Positions 35,727 to 46,514 of a stretch of DNA of 64,000 nt are shown piece by piece; the stretch's first letter is position 1; each line of letters opens with the position of its first letter. A program made the translations under genes and the position numbers. The stretch covers positions 281,537 through 345,536 of the forward strand of contig CCNA01000060.1 in assembly GCA_000824805.1 (NCBI GenBank), given 5' to 3'. Source of the DNA: Mesorhizobium sp. SOD10. GTDB taxonomy: Bacteria > Pseudomonadota > Alphaproteobacteria > Rhizobiales > Rhizobiaceae. A model generated the notes under the pieces. It had not been told where the DNA came from, did no database searches, and was given only the letters and a program-made list of their open reading frames with translations.

Positions 35727-36311
35727 ATGGCGTCGCCGATCATCGACTTCCTGCTCACCCGCAATTCCGCGCCGATCCCGGACCTCAAGGAACCGGCGCC
35801 AAGCGATGCCGAGATCGCGACGATGATTGCGGCGGCTTCGCGCGTTCCCGATCATGGGCGGCTCGAGCCCTGGCGCTTCATTCTTTATCGCGGCGAGGCG
35901 CGCATCGAGATCGGCAAGAAACTGGCGGCACTTGCCGAACAGCGAGAGGGGCCGCTGCCGGAAGGCCGGCGCAACCAGGAACTGGCGCGCTTCTCACGCG
36001 CGCCGCTGGTGATCGGCGTCGTCTCGGTACCTAAGGAGAACCCGAAGATCCCGCAATGGGAGATGTTCCTGTCGGGCGGCATGGCGGCGATGAACCTGAT
36101 GATCGCGGCCAACGCGCTGGGCTATGGCACCAACATGATCAGCAACTGGTATTCCGATGTCGCCGAGGGCAGGGCGATCCTCGGCCTCTCGCCGCAGGAG
36201 CGCGTCATCGGCTTCGTCCATATCGGTTCCTATCAAGGGCCGGCGCCGGAGCGGCCACGGCCCGACCCGGCGAAGCTCTATGCCGACTACACCGGTCCCT
36301 GGGCCGGTTAG
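35727..36311 (+). CDS. Nitroreductase family protein (YdjA-like)
   Basis: 194 residues from ATG 35727 with CAGGAGA upstream. The FMN-binding nitroreductase fold is indicated by AAASRVPDHGRLEPWRFILY at the N-terminus, a central MFLSGGMAAMNLMIAANALG and the C-terminal GFVHIGSYQGPAPERPRP. It is short, like YdjA/TdsD-type single-domain enzymes, and is expected to reduce nitro or quinone compounds using NAD(P)H. Its stop overlaps the stop of the convergent TetR gene by four bases. Confidence 0.88.
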   Translation: MASPIIDFLLTRNSAPIPDLKEPAPSDAEIATMIAAASRVPDHGRLEPWRFILYRGEARIEIGKKLAALAEQREGPLPEGRRNQELARFSRAPLVIGVVSVPKENPKIPQWEMFLSGGMAAMNLMIAANALGYGTNMISNWYSDVAEGRAILGLSPQERVIGFVHIGSYQGPAPERPRPDPAKLYADYTGPWAG

Positions 36312-37048
36312 GACCTTTTGCGGATTTTCGGAGGAACGGCCGCGGAAGCGGCAGGACCGGCACGTCGTGCGGTCATGACGGCGCGCACATAGCCCGGCTC
36401 GCCGATGCGTATGCTGCCGTCGGGGAGCCCGAGAATACGATCGAGCGCGATCTCGTAGAGCCTCACGCGCTTCTCCAGCGCTTCTATGGCCACATCCATG
36501 TCCGCATCGCCGCCGACAATGGCTTTGGCGACAACGCCATGGGTGGCCATGCCGAACTGCATGACGATGTCGGCGACGCCTTCAGGATCGAAGGTGCGGA
36601 AGGTGCCGTCCGCCACGCCCTGCTTGATGATTTCGACCAGCAAGGGCGAAAAGGCCGCGCTGGCCGCCAGGTTGATGCGGTGGAACAGCACCAGGTTTTC
36701 CGGCCGGAACATTGTCTCGAACAGCGCCCAGGCCTCCGCCGCGGTTTCCACCTTGGCCTGCTGTGATTTCGCGAGCAGGGCGTTGAGGCGTCCAAGCGGA
36801 TCGAGCGCCAGATCGCCGAGCACATCCTGAACGCCGGCCAGCGCCTGTCTGGCGAAACGTTCCGCCAATGCCTCCAGCAGGGCCTCCTTGGAGGCGAAGT
36901 AGTGATAGAAGGCGCCCTTCGAGATGCCGGCGACGGCGATGACGTCGTTGAGGCTCGCTTTGTCGTGGCCATGCATCAGGAACAGCGCCTGGGCATGGTC
37001 CAGCAGCTCTTCGCGCCTGAGTTCCGGGTGCTTGATGATGCGAGGCAT
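36308..37048 (-). CDS. TetR/AcrR-family transcriptional regulator
   Basis: 246 residues from ATG 37048. The helix-turn-helix is NDVIAVAGISKGAFYHYFASKEALLEA, typical of TetR. The ligand domain of about 150 residues ends in a basic, Ala/Pro-rich tail. The open frame upstream to 37141 overlaps the operators and is probably not translated. It is divergent from the membrane methyltransferase gene, and two GACC-N3-GGTC sites lie between them, so it likely represses both. Confidence 0.9.
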   Translation of the reverse strand: MPRIIKHPELRREELLDHAQALFLMHGHDKASLNDVIAVAGISKGAFYHYFASKEALLEALAERFARQALAGVQDVLGDLALDPLGRLNALLAKSQQAKVETAAEAWALFETMFRPENLVLFHRINLAASAAFSPLLVEIIKQGVADGTFRTFDPEGVADIVMQFGMATHGVVAKAIVGGDADMDVAIEALEKRVRLYEIALDRILGLPDGSIRIGEPGYVRAVMTARRAGPAASAAVPPKIRKRS

Positions 37049-37115
37049 GACGAAACCTTCTGCACGCGGCGGCCGTTCCCGTCCAGATGCCTGACGCCGA
37101 TTGCGCTTGAGAATA

Positions 37116-37148
37116 GACCGACGGTCGGTATAATAGACCACCGGTCGG
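37116..37148. promoter_or_regulatory. Paired TetR-type operators with an embedded -10 box
   Basis: ACCGACGGTCGGT at 37117-37129 is a perfect odd palindrome. A second GACC-ACC-GGTC lies at 37136-37146, with the same phase 20 bases away. TATAAT sits between them (37129-37134). This is the pattern expected for a TetR dimer pair blocking divergent promoters. Confidence 0.65.
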
Positions 37149-37187
37149 ATTCGACAACCGTGGCGGGGGCGTCACGGAAGGTTGGTC

Positions 37188-37862
37188 ATGGTCTCGAGAT
37201 TGGTTGTCCAGACGTTCGTGTGGTTCGGCATCATGGGCGTGCTGCTGTTTCTGTCGGCAGGTACGCTGCACTGGACCGGAGCCTGGGTGTACATAGTCGT
37301 GATGATCGGACTGAGCCTTACCATGGGCGTGGCGCTCGCCCGGCGCGATCCAGGCCTGATGAATGAGCGCCTCCGCCCGCCGATCCAGAAAACCCAGACC
37401 GCGGCCGACAAGATAGTGCTCAGCATATTGCTGCTCGGCATTTTCGCCTGGCTGGTCCTGATGGGGCTCGATATCCGTTTCGGCTGGTCGGCAGCTCCCG
37501 TCTGGGTGCAAGTGGTCGGCGTGCTGGTCCTGCTCGCCGGCATCTGGATCTGTTATCTCACGATGCTGGAAAACAGTTTCGCGGCGCCTGTCGTGAAGAT
37601 CCAGGACGAGCGTGGACAGAAGGTGATCACCACCGGTCCGTATAGCTATGTCCGCCACCCTATGTATGCGGGCGCCATACTCTATTTCGCGGGCACGGCG
37701 TTGCTGCTCGGCTCCTGGTGGGGACTGGCAGCGGTCCTCGCCTTCATCCTCCTGCTCGCCATCCGCACCTTCATCGAGGAAAAAACGTTGCGGGCCGGCC
37801 TGCAGGGCTATGACGATTATGCCGCGCGCGTCCGCTACAAGCTGATCCCGATGGTCTGGTAA
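37188..37862 (+). CDS. Isoprenylcysteine carboxyl methyltransferase-like membrane protein
   Basis: 224 residues from ATG 37188, with GGAAGG eight bases upstream. Five or so hydrophobic segments precede the C-terminal cofactor motif TGPYSYVRHPMYAGAI and a Glu-rich FIEEKTLRAGL, the signature of the ICMT/phospholipid methyltransferase family. Bacterial members methylate small lipophilic compounds in the inner membrane with S-adenosylmethionine. Probably repressed by the divergent TetR protein. Substrate unknown. Confidence 0.82.
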   Translation: MVSRLVVQTFVWFGIMGVLLFLSAGTLHWTGAWVYIVVMIGLSLTMGVALARRDPGLMNERLRPPIQKTQTAADKIVLSILLLGIFAWLVLMGLDIRFGWSAAPVWVQVVGVLVLLAGIWICYLTMLENSFAAPVVKIQDERGQKVITTGPYSYVRHPMYAGAILYFAGTALLLGSWWGLAAVLAFILLLAIRTFIEEKTLRAGLQGYDDYAARVRYKLIPMVW

Positions 37863-37891
37863 ACCTCAGGCAAGACTGCTCGCCGCTCTCG

Positions 37892-37925
37892 AGCGTTTCA
37901 CCGTTCCACGGAACGGTGAAATGCT
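37892..37925. terminator. Bidirectional hairpin between convergent genes
   Basis: AGCGTTTCACCGTTCC (37892-37907) and GGAACGGTGAAATGCT (37910-37925) pair over 16 bases with one mismatch. It lies between the methyltransferase stop and the end of the CitE-like gene, directly next to the repeat at 37944. No T-run; it may be part of that composite repeat. Confidence 0.6.
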
Positions 37926-37943
37926 CCATCTCCTTGTTTGTAC

Positions 37944-37987
37944 GCAATTCCGGACGGAAGACCGCTTCACACTTTTCCTGGAATTGC
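37944..37987. repeat. Rhizobial palindromic repeat overlapping the CitE-like gene end
   Basis: GCAATTCC (37944-37951) pairs with GGAATTGC (37980-37987), enclosing GGACGGAAGACCGCTTCACA and further bases. This consensus is widespread between rhizobial genes. On the minus strand its edge encodes AIPGKV and the TGA stop of the CitE-like lyase. Confidence 0.7.
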
Positions 37988-38848
37988 TCTGGCGCGAGCC
38001 AGCAAACGCTCGGCCAGGCGCAAATGCGGCCTGTCGTACATCTTGCCGTCGATGCCGACGACGCCGGGATTTCCCGCCGCCGCGAAGGCATCGACGATCA
38101 CCCGCGATCGCGCGACCGCTTCGGCCGACGGCGTGAAGGCGGCGTTGATGGCCGGCACCTGCGCCGGATGGATCGCCATCTTGCCGGTGAAGCCGTCGCG
38201 CTCGGCCTCTCGGCATTCAGCCTCGAAGGCGGCCATGTCACGGAAGTCGGGAAAAACGGTGTCGATGGCGGCGACTTCGGCAGCGCCCGCCGCCAGAATG
38301 GTCATGGTGCGCGCCAGGCGAAACACGTCGGTGTAACGGCCGCTCTCGTCGCGGGCCGAGCGCGCGCCGATCGCCGCGGACAAGTCCTCCGCGCCCCAGG
38401 TCAGGCCGGCAAGCCGCGCGCTCGCGCCGGCATAGCTTGCCGCCGCCAGCACGCCTGCCGCCGTCTCGGTGATGATCGGCAGGATTCTTATGGCGCCGTC
38501 CGGCAGTCCGTTTTCGGCCTCCTGCACGCGCAGCTTCGCCGCCAGTTGCTGAACGTCCTGCCCGCTGTTCGACTTCGGCAGCATGATGCCGTCGGGCTTC
38601 GCCGGGACAAGAGCCGCAAGGTCCTCGTCCGTCAGGCCGGTAGAGAGGTCGTTGACCCGCACATAGATGGCCGAATCCATCCGGTGCTTTTGGCTGGAGA
38701 TGAAACCGGCCGCGGTCGCGCGCGCCGCCGCCTTGTTGGCGGCGGCAACGGAGTCCTCAAGGTCGACGATGACCACGTCGGCGCCGGCCTCGAATCCCTT
38801 TTCCAGCTTGCGCTCGGAATCGCCGGGCACGAACAGCAGCGAGCGCAT
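37967..38848 (-). CDS. CitE-like CoA ester lyase (HpcH/HpaI family)
   Basis: 293 residues from ATG 38848. Motifs are MRSLLFVPGDSERKLEKG, DVVIVDLEDSVAAANK (metal Asp/Glu region), YVRVNDLSTG with its Arg, and GKMAIHPAQVPAIN. Members cleave malyl-CoA, beta-methylmalyl-CoA or citramalyl-CoA. Its start overlaps the stop of the MaoC gene by one base (TGATG), so the two are coupled; together they may hydrate and split a C4-C5 acyl-CoA. The last six codons come from a palindromic repeat. Confidence 0.88.
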   Translation of the reverse strand: MRSLLFVPGDSERKLEKGFEAGADVVIVDLEDSVAAANKAAARATAAGFISSQKHRMDSAIYVRVNDLSTGLTDEDLAALVPAKPDGIMLPKSNSGQDVQQLAAKLRVQEAENGLPDGAIRILPIITETAAGVLAAASYAGASARLAGLTWGAEDLSAAIGARSARDESGRYTDVFRLARTMTILAAGAAEVAAIDTVFPDFRDMAAFEAECREAERDGFTGKMAIHPAQVPAINAAFTPSAEAVARSRVIVDAFAAAGNPGVVGIDGKMYDRPHLRLAERLLARARAIPGKV

Positions 38849-39300
38849 CAGGCTGCCTTCCTCAGCATCATCGCCTGCCTGGTGCATTTGGCGACAAGAA
38901 CGTCGTTCTGATTGTAGGCGCGGTGCTCGAACTCGACGATGCCGCGATCGGGCTTCGACTTGGAGTCGCGTACGGAGACGACCGTCGTCTCGGCCCGGAT
39001 GGTGTCGCCGTGAAAGACGGGGTGCGGAAACACCGTTTCCTTCATGCCGAGATTGGCGACCGTAGTGCCGACGGTGATGTCGTTCACCGAAATGCCGATC
39101 ATCAGGCCGAGAGTGAACAGCGAATTCACCAGCGGCTTGCCCCATTCGGTTTTGGCGGCGAAGTCGAAATCGATGTGCAGAGGCTGCGGGTTGAGCGTCA
39201 TCACCGAAAACAGCATGTTGTCGCTCTCGGTCACGGTCTTGCGCAGCGTGTGGCGGAAGACATGGCCGACGACAAACTCTTCCAGATAAAGCCCGGCCAT
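38848..39300 (-). CDS. MaoC-family dehydratase
   Basis: 150 residues, a single hot-dog domain. It has FSVMTLNPQPLHIDFDFA, which is the hydratase-2 type motif (Asn-Pro, His), and GMKETVFPHPVFHGDTIRAE. It may hydrate an enoyl-CoA such as mesaconyl-CoA or related compounds before cleavage by the coupled CitE-like lyase; the exact substrate is inference from the pairing. First gene of a two-gene operon. Confidence 0.87.
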   Translation of the reverse strand: MAGLYLEEFVVGHVFRHTLRKTVTESDNMLFSVMTLNPQPLHIDFDFAAKTEWGKPLVNSLFTLGLMIGISVNDITVGTTVANLGMKETVFPHPVFHGDTIRAETTVVSVRDSKSKPDRGIVEFEHRAYNQNDVLVAKCTRQAMMLRKAA

Positions 39301-39452
39301 GGTTCGATCTCCTCCAATGTCCTTGCTTGATAGGCGCTGGCTGGGCCTCCATCAAGCCGGTTAAGAAACATGGTGAACCGTTCGTAAACCATTTCCAGCC
39401 TACCGTTCGCGACGGGGCCGGGATCTTTCCGGCAGGGGCGCAGCTGGTCGGT

Positions 39453-40574
39453 ATGGTTGTTTCGCACTTTCTAAAATGGATTGATACGGCAAGGGTTTCC
39501 GAGCGCGCGGCCGCCGCGAGCGCGCTGGCGCGCGCCTATATCAATTCCGATCTGCCATTCGAGGATCGCTGCGCCGCCGAGGCGGCGCTCACGCTGCTTC
39601 TGGACGACGCTTCCTCCAAGGTGCGCCTGGCGCTCGCCGAGGCGCTGTCGATGAGCCATCACGCGCCGCCGCAGGTGATCAGCGCTCTGGCCGCCGACCA
39701 GCCGGAAGTGGCGGCGCTGGTGCTGGCGCGTTCGCCGCTGCTTACCGATGCCGACCTGGTCGAGCGCGTCGCCAGCGGTCAGAAGGCGACGCAGAAGCTG
39801 ATCGCCAACCGTCCGGTCGTCTCGATGTCGCTGGCGGCGGCAATCGCCGAGATCGGCGAACCGGACGCCTGCGCCGTGCTGATCGGCAACAGCGGCGCCG
39901 AGATTGCTTCGCTTAGCTTCCGCCGCATGGCCGAGCGGCATGGCCACCTGCCGCTGGTGCGCGAGGCGCTGATCGCCGATCGGCGCCTGCCGGCCGACTG
40001 CCGGCACATGCTGCTGGTCAAGCTCGGCGAGACCCTGAAAGGATCGCCGCTGGTGCTGGCGATGATGGGGGCGGCGCGTGCCGATCGCGTCATGCGCGAT
40101 GCCTGCGTGAAGGCCTCGGTGACGCTGATCGAGCGAACGCGCATGGAAGAGCATGCGGCGCTGATCGAGCATCTGCGGCTGCGCGGCGACCTGACCGCCA
40201 GCTTCATCATCCGCACGGTCGCGCATGGCAAGGTGGATTTCTTCGGGTCGACGCTGGTGGCGCTTGCCCGACAATCCGAGCAGCGGGTGACCGCGCTTCT
40301 CGCCGGCGGCCATGACCTGGCGCTGCAGGCGCTGTTCCGCAGCGCCGGGCTTGCGCCGGCCACGCACGGCATCATCTTGCGCGCGCTCAAAATCTGGCGC
40401 GAGGTGGCCAATGGCCGGCGTGTCGCCGGCGTTCAGGAAGTGAGCTGGCTGATGCTGAAGGAGCTGGGCGGCCAATCGGCCGAGGGCGATCTTGCCGGGC
40501 TGGTGAAGTCGATCCATCTCGACGCACTGCGCGAAAACGCGCGGGGCCATGCACTGGCCATCGCCGCGGCTTAG
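39453..40574 (+). CDS. DUF2336 protein with HEAT-like repeats
   Basis: 373 residues from ATG 39453; the open frame reaches 42 codons further but that part is unlike protein. The sequence is almost all helix, with repeated units such as SSKVRLALAEALSMSHHAPP and QKLIANRPVVSMSLAAAIAE that fit the DUF2336 alpha-solenoid found in alphaproteobacteria. No catalytic motif. Probably a protein-protein interaction scaffold in the cytoplasm. Divergent from the MaoC-CitE pair by 152 bases. Confidence 0.82.
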   Translation: MVVSHFLKWIDTARVSERAAAASALARAYINSDLPFEDRCAAEAALTLLLDDASSKVRLALAEALSMSHHAPPQVISALAADQPEVAALVLARSPLLTDADLVERVASGQKATQKLIANRPVVSMSLAAAIAEIGEPDACAVLIGNSGAEIASLSFRRMAERHGHLPLVREALIADRRLPADCRHMLLVKLGETLKGSPLVLAMMGAARADRVMRDACVKASVTLIERTRMEEHAALIEHLRLRGDLTASFIIRTVAHGKVDFFGSTLVALARQSEQRVTALLAGGHDLALQALFRSAGLAPATHGIILRALKIWREVANGRRVAGVQEVSWLMLKELGGQSAEGDLAGLVKSIHLDALRENARGHALAIAAA

Positions 40575-40590
40575 GGACACATATCAGGTC

Positions 40591-41028
40591 TCAGCTGAGT
40601 TCCTGGGCGAGGCCGATCAGAAGCCCTTCAGGCCCGCGTATGTAACAGAGCCGATACGCGTCCTTATACCGGACCACTTCACCGACGAGCTCGGCGCCGC
40701 GCTTGCGGAGCCTCTCCAGTGTCTCGTCGATGTCGTCCACGGCGAACATGACGCGGAGATAGCCCAGGGCGTTCACCGGGGCATTGCGGTGATCCGCCAC
40801 GACGCGTGGCCTGAAGAAGCGGGACAGCTCGAGCCGGCTGTGGCCGTCCGGCGTGCGCATCATGGCAATCTCGACATGCTGATCGCCCAGCCCGGTGACA
40901 CGCCCGGCCCATTCTCCTTCGATCGTGGCACGACCTTCGAGCTCGAGGCCGAGCTCGCGAAAGAAATCGACCGTCGCGTCGAGGTCGTCGACGACGATTC
41001 CGACGTTGTCCATCCGTTTGAGCGCCAT
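40591..41028 (-). CDS. VOC-family (glyoxalase/dioxygenase superfamily) protein
   Basis: 145 residues with two beta-alpha-beta modules: MDNVGIVVDDLDATVDFFRELGL and LGYLRVMFAVDDIDETLERLRKRG. The C-terminus YIRGPEGLLIGLAQELS is usual for VOC proteins. Members bind a divalent metal and act as lyases, dioxygenases or resistance proteins; the function here is not resolved. Convergent with the DUF2336 gene, 16 bases between stops. Confidence 0.87.
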   Translation of the reverse strand: MALKRMDNVGIVVDDLDATVDFFRELGLELEGRATIEGEWAGRVTGLGDQHVEIAMMRTPDGHSRLELSRFFRPRVVADHRNAPVNALGYLRVMFAVDDIDETLERLRKRGAELVGEVVRYKDAYRLCYIRGPEGLLIGLAQELS

Positions 41029-41116
41029 GCGTCCAACCTAGAAGGCAGCGACCGGTCCGGCAAGGAACTATTCCCGAAACTGTCGGACCGGGAAATGCGA
41101 CAGGCCCCGAAATTAT

Positions 41117-43210
41117 TCAAGTACGACCCTTCGCAAAGAAGTCCGGATAATCTTCCATTGCCGCGGCAATGATGCGCAGCGAGGCGGCGATCTGCAGCAT
41201 TTCGAACCGATCGCTGCGTTGGGCGATGCTGGCCGCATATCGCCGTGCCACCGCGACGGTGGCGGTCGGCTCGCCCGGCCGCCGAAACAGCAATTCTCGC
41301 GCCAAGCCGCGCAGGAAATTGCCGATGGACTCGACTGTTTCGTGCGGGACGGCGGAGTTCATTTGGGCCTGACGCAGCCGCAGCACCTCCAGCCCGACAG
41401 TGACCGCTGCGATGCTTCCACTAAGAATAGGGTCACCCTTGCGGCCCGTCTGCTGCACCTGCGGCATCAACTGGTTGATCCGATCATAGGCGAGGCTTTC
41501 GAAAGCCGAGCGCCGGGGGATGCGCTCATGCAGGCAAAGCCGCGCCAGGTCCTCGCGCATCGCCTGCGAGATGCGCTCCACGGTCACCCAGGGGTCGGCC
41601 GGCAGCACGACGATGAAGACGCCGATGGCAATCAGGATGCCGACCAGGATCGAGGCCGAGCCGGCTAAGAACGGCCCGGGATCGTAGATCATCTGCTGAT
41701 GCGGGCTGAGGAATGCCAGGAAGTTGATGGCGAAAGCGGTGGCGACGCCGACATGGCGGGGATTTGCCATGCCGAGCGCCGCGGGCAGCAGGATCGGCAC
41801 GACGAAGAGCGTGAACCAGCCGAAGCCCGGCAAGGCCGGCAGCGCGACCTGGCCGACCAGAAAGGCAAAAGGCAACGCGATCAGCGTTCCGGTGAAGAAG
41901 CCCCAGGCGGACTGCACGGGATCGGGGCGCGATGCGAACAGGCTGGAGACGACGGCGACGAGGATGACGGTGCCGGCGGCTTCCGACCATTTGGTCGTCA
42001 GCCAGAAGATCGCCACGAGCAAGGTCGCCAGCGCGGCGCGCGCAGCGTTGCGCCACGCGGCCCGGTAATCGCGGTGGACGACCAGCGCCGGCTGGCCTCG
42101 CTCGTTCGACTTGCGGGAGACGGGCGAGCGAAGCGCCTCCAGCCCGCGCATCACCTGCTTCAGCGCCTCGGCGAAATCGCCGGCGATGGTCAGGCGGGTG
42201 ATGGTGCCGACCTTGTCTTCGCGCTTATCGTTGGGGCCGTCATCTTTGGTGCCGGTATCTTTGGGAAGTTCGGGCATCTCCCTGGCCTTGCCCGCGATCG
42301 CCTCGAGCCGCGCCACCCAGGGGGCGGTGTCGTCAAGCGCGCCGGGCGTTGCCGCCAGTTCGCCGACGAAGGCCTTCAGTTCGCTGCGCATGGGAATGAG
42401 CGCCGCGTTCTTCGGCCTGCGGTGGCTGTGCAGCGCACGCGCAGCCGAAAGCGCCCATAGAAGCTGACCGATCGTGCGCCGCACCGGGTGGGCGCGGGTG
42501 GCGAAGCTTGGCGCCTCCAGCCGCGCATAGGTGCGCATTTCGGCGAGCGTCTGGGCATCGGCGATCAGCTTGCGCTGGAGCGCGGCAAGGCTTGCCGGAT
42601 CGCCGTCGGAAAAGGCGCCGGACGCATATTCCGCGAGGTCGAGAATGCTGCGTTTCAGCCTGGAGATGATGGCGTCGGCCGCGAGCTTCGGCAGGACCAG
42701 GCGGCTGGTGACGCCGGCGCAGACGATGCCAAGCACGATCTCGGCGCATCGTGCGATGGCGAGGTCAACGACGACATGCGGCTGTCCAAGCGCCGGCAGG
42801 CCGATGATCACGGCCGTATAGCCGGCAAGGGCTGCGCCATAGGCTTCCGGGTTGCGCAGCAGCGACGAGACGAGCGTGCAGACGCCGATCCACAGCGCCA
42901 GCACGGTGACCAGGAGCCAGGGATTGGCGCCGAACAGCGATGTGATGCCGATGGCCGCCAGGCCGCCGGCCAGCGTGCCGAGCAGCCGGTAGAAGCCCTT
43001 CGCCAGCACCATGCCGGCGACCGGCTGCGCGACGATGAACACCGTCATCATCGCCCATTGCGGATGGTCGAGCTTCAGCGCATAGGCGGCAAGAAGCGCG
43101 ATCAGCCCGGCCGAAACCGTGCGCAGGGCGAAAATCCAATCCGAACGGGTCGGCTGTGTCAGGCCGCTGAACGGCGTCTCGGCAAGCTCTTTCAGCCGCG
43201 TCCAGGTCAC
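41117..43210 (-). CDS. FUSC-family inner-membrane transporter (AaeB/YccS-like)
   Basis: 697 residues. Two blocks of five to six membrane helices (about residues 25-175 and 385-520) flank cytoplasmic regions, the usual FUSC layout. Recognisable segments are QWAMMTVFIVAQPVAGMVLA and SWRNAARA-like AAWRNAARAALATLLVAIFW. Members export aromatic carboxylic acids or fusaric acid. A charged, Lys/Asp-rich insert (KDDGPNDKREDK) lies between the halves. It starts 43 bases after parE on the same strand. Confidence 0.87.
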   Translation of the reverse strand: MTWTRLKELAETPFSGLTQPTRSDWIFALRTVSAGLIALLAAYALKLDHPQWAMMTVFIVAQPVAGMVLAKGFYRLLGTLAGGLAAIGITSLFGANPWLLVTVLALWIGVCTLVSSLLRNPEAYGAALAGYTAVIIGLPALGQPHVVVDLAIARCAEIVLGIVCAGVTSRLVLPKLAADAIISRLKRSILDLAEYASGAFSDGDPASLAALQRKLIADAQTLAEMRTYARLEAPSFATRAHPVRRTIGQLLWALSAARALHSHRRPKNAALIPMRSELKAFVGELAATPGALDDTAPWVARLEAIAGKAREMPELPKDTGTKDDGPNDKREDKVGTITRLTIAGDFAEALKQVMRGLEALRSPVSRKSNERGQPALVVHRDYRAAWRNAARAALATLLVAIFWLTTKWSEAAGTVILVAVVSSLFASRPDPVQSAWGFFTGTLIALPFAFLVGQVALPALPGFGWFTLFVVPILLPAALGMANPRHVGVATAFAINFLAFLSPHQQMIYDPGPFLAGSASILVGILIAIGVFIVVLPADPWVTVERISQAMREDLARLCLHERIPRRSAFESLAYDRINQLMPQVQQTGRKGDPILSGSIAAVTVGLEVLRLRQAQMNSAVPHETVESIGNFLRGLARELLFRRPGEPTATVAVARRYAASIAQRSDRFEMLQIAASLRIIAAAMEDYPDFFAKGRT

Positions 43211-43253
43211 ATGCCCGTCTCCATATCGGAGCCTGTTATGGACCGGACGGCGC

Positions 43254-45317
<2,064 letters not shown>

Positions 45318-45542
45318 TAAGTCCGGTACTGCGAATCACTACTCGATACTGCCACGCTTTTGGCGGGCGAACGAGGTTCCTGTTCCGTTCAGGGATCAAA
45401 CTGTCTCTTATTCCAAAACCATTCGATAACCAAGCCGGCCGAAATAGGGCGGCCAGGGGGTCGCGGGATTCCCGATTCTTTAACATTAACGCCTAGCGTG
45501 AGGCCCAACCAACAAAAGACCACGGGCGTCAGGGGTTTCGTT

Positions 45543-46484
45543 GTGAGGGGCAGGGCCATAACCATGATCGGCATCGCCGCCGTTTTCGGCGCGATCTCGA
45601 TCTTTGCGGCGGACTTCTGGGTCAAGAGCCAGGCAAAGGCTCAGTCCGAGGTCAAGGTCGTCACGGTCGAAGCTCCGCAGCAGCCCAAGGTCGAGTTCAA
45701 GACCATCGTGGTGGCTCAAGCCCCACTGCGCTACGGCATGGAGCTCGCACGGCCGCAGCTCGCCGAGATCCCGTGGCCGCAGGATTCCCTGCCGCAAGGC
45801 GCTTTTCCAACGATCGACAAACTGCTCGCCGATGGCAGCCGGGTCGTACTGTCGCCGATCGAGGTCAACGAACCAGTGCTGCTCACCAAGCTGTCGGGAC
45901 CGAACGGGCGCGCCACCCTTTCCAACATACTGTCGCCGGGGATGCGGGCCGTCACCATCCGCACCGACGAGATCGCCGGCGTCGGCGGTTTCATCACGCC
46001 CGGAGACCGCGTCGACGTCGTGCTGACGCGTGACGCGGGAGACATCCAGGAAGTATCCAAAAACGCGCAGGGCGCAGCCGGCTCGACGGTGACATCCGAA
46101 GTCGTCGTCGCGGACGCCAAGGTGCTTTCGGTCGGGCAGGGCGCGGACGAGCGCAAGACCGAGCCGCAGGTCGCCAATTCGGTGACCATCGAGGTGACCA
46201 ACGAAGGGGCGCAGAAAGTGGCGCTGGCCCGCACCGTCGGCACCTTGTCGCTGTCGTTGCGGTCCGCGGCCGATGCCAGCGCCAGCAATGGCGGGCTTAC
46301 CACCATCTCGTCCTTCGGCGGTTCGGTCGCCGCAAAGGCGCAGGCGAGCGCCGCCTCGCTCGTCAGCGCGGTGACGAAGGAATCCGACGAGCCGAAATTC
46401 AAGACGGTGATCGTGACGCGGGGCGAGAAGGTCGAGGAATACAAGGTTCCTTCACGGGAACCGCCGCAGGAACTGCAGCAATAG
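45543..46484 (+). CDS. cpaB: Flp pilus assembly protein CpaB/RcpC
   Basis: 313 residues from GTG 45543, which has CAGGGG upstream; ATG 45564 (MIGIAAVFGA) is an alternative and upstream codons to 45360 lack support. One N-terminal membrane anchor, then SAF and RcpC domains: VAQAPLRYGMELARPQLAEI, RAVTIRTDEIAGVGGFITPGDR and VVVADAKVLSVGQG. CpaB is a periplasmic protein that supports the secretin of Tad systems. First gene of the tad run, 31 bases before cpaC. Confidence 0.92.
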   Translation: MRGRAITMIGIAAVFGAISIFAADFWVKSQAKAQSEVKVVTVEAPQQPKVEFKTIVVAQAPLRYGMELARPQLAEIPWPQDSLPQGAFPTIDKLLADGSRVVLSPIEVNEPVLLTKLSGPNGRATLSNILSPGMRAVTIRTDEIAGVGGFITPGDRVDVVLTRDAGDIQEVSKNAQGAAGSTVTSEVVVADAKVLSVGQGADERKTEPQVANSVTIEVTNEGAQKVALARTVGTLSLSLRSAADASASNGGLTTISSFGGSVAAKAQASAASLVSAVTKESDEPKFKTVIVTRGEKVEEYKVPSREPPQELQQ

Positions 46485-46514
46485 CCGGTGGGGACCGGCG
46501 GGGAACGGGGCAAG

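Noticed and set aside
45475..45495. TTAACATTAAC upstream of cpaB as a CtrA-binding site
   Set aside because: The CtrA consensus needs seven bases between TTAA halves; here only two separate them.
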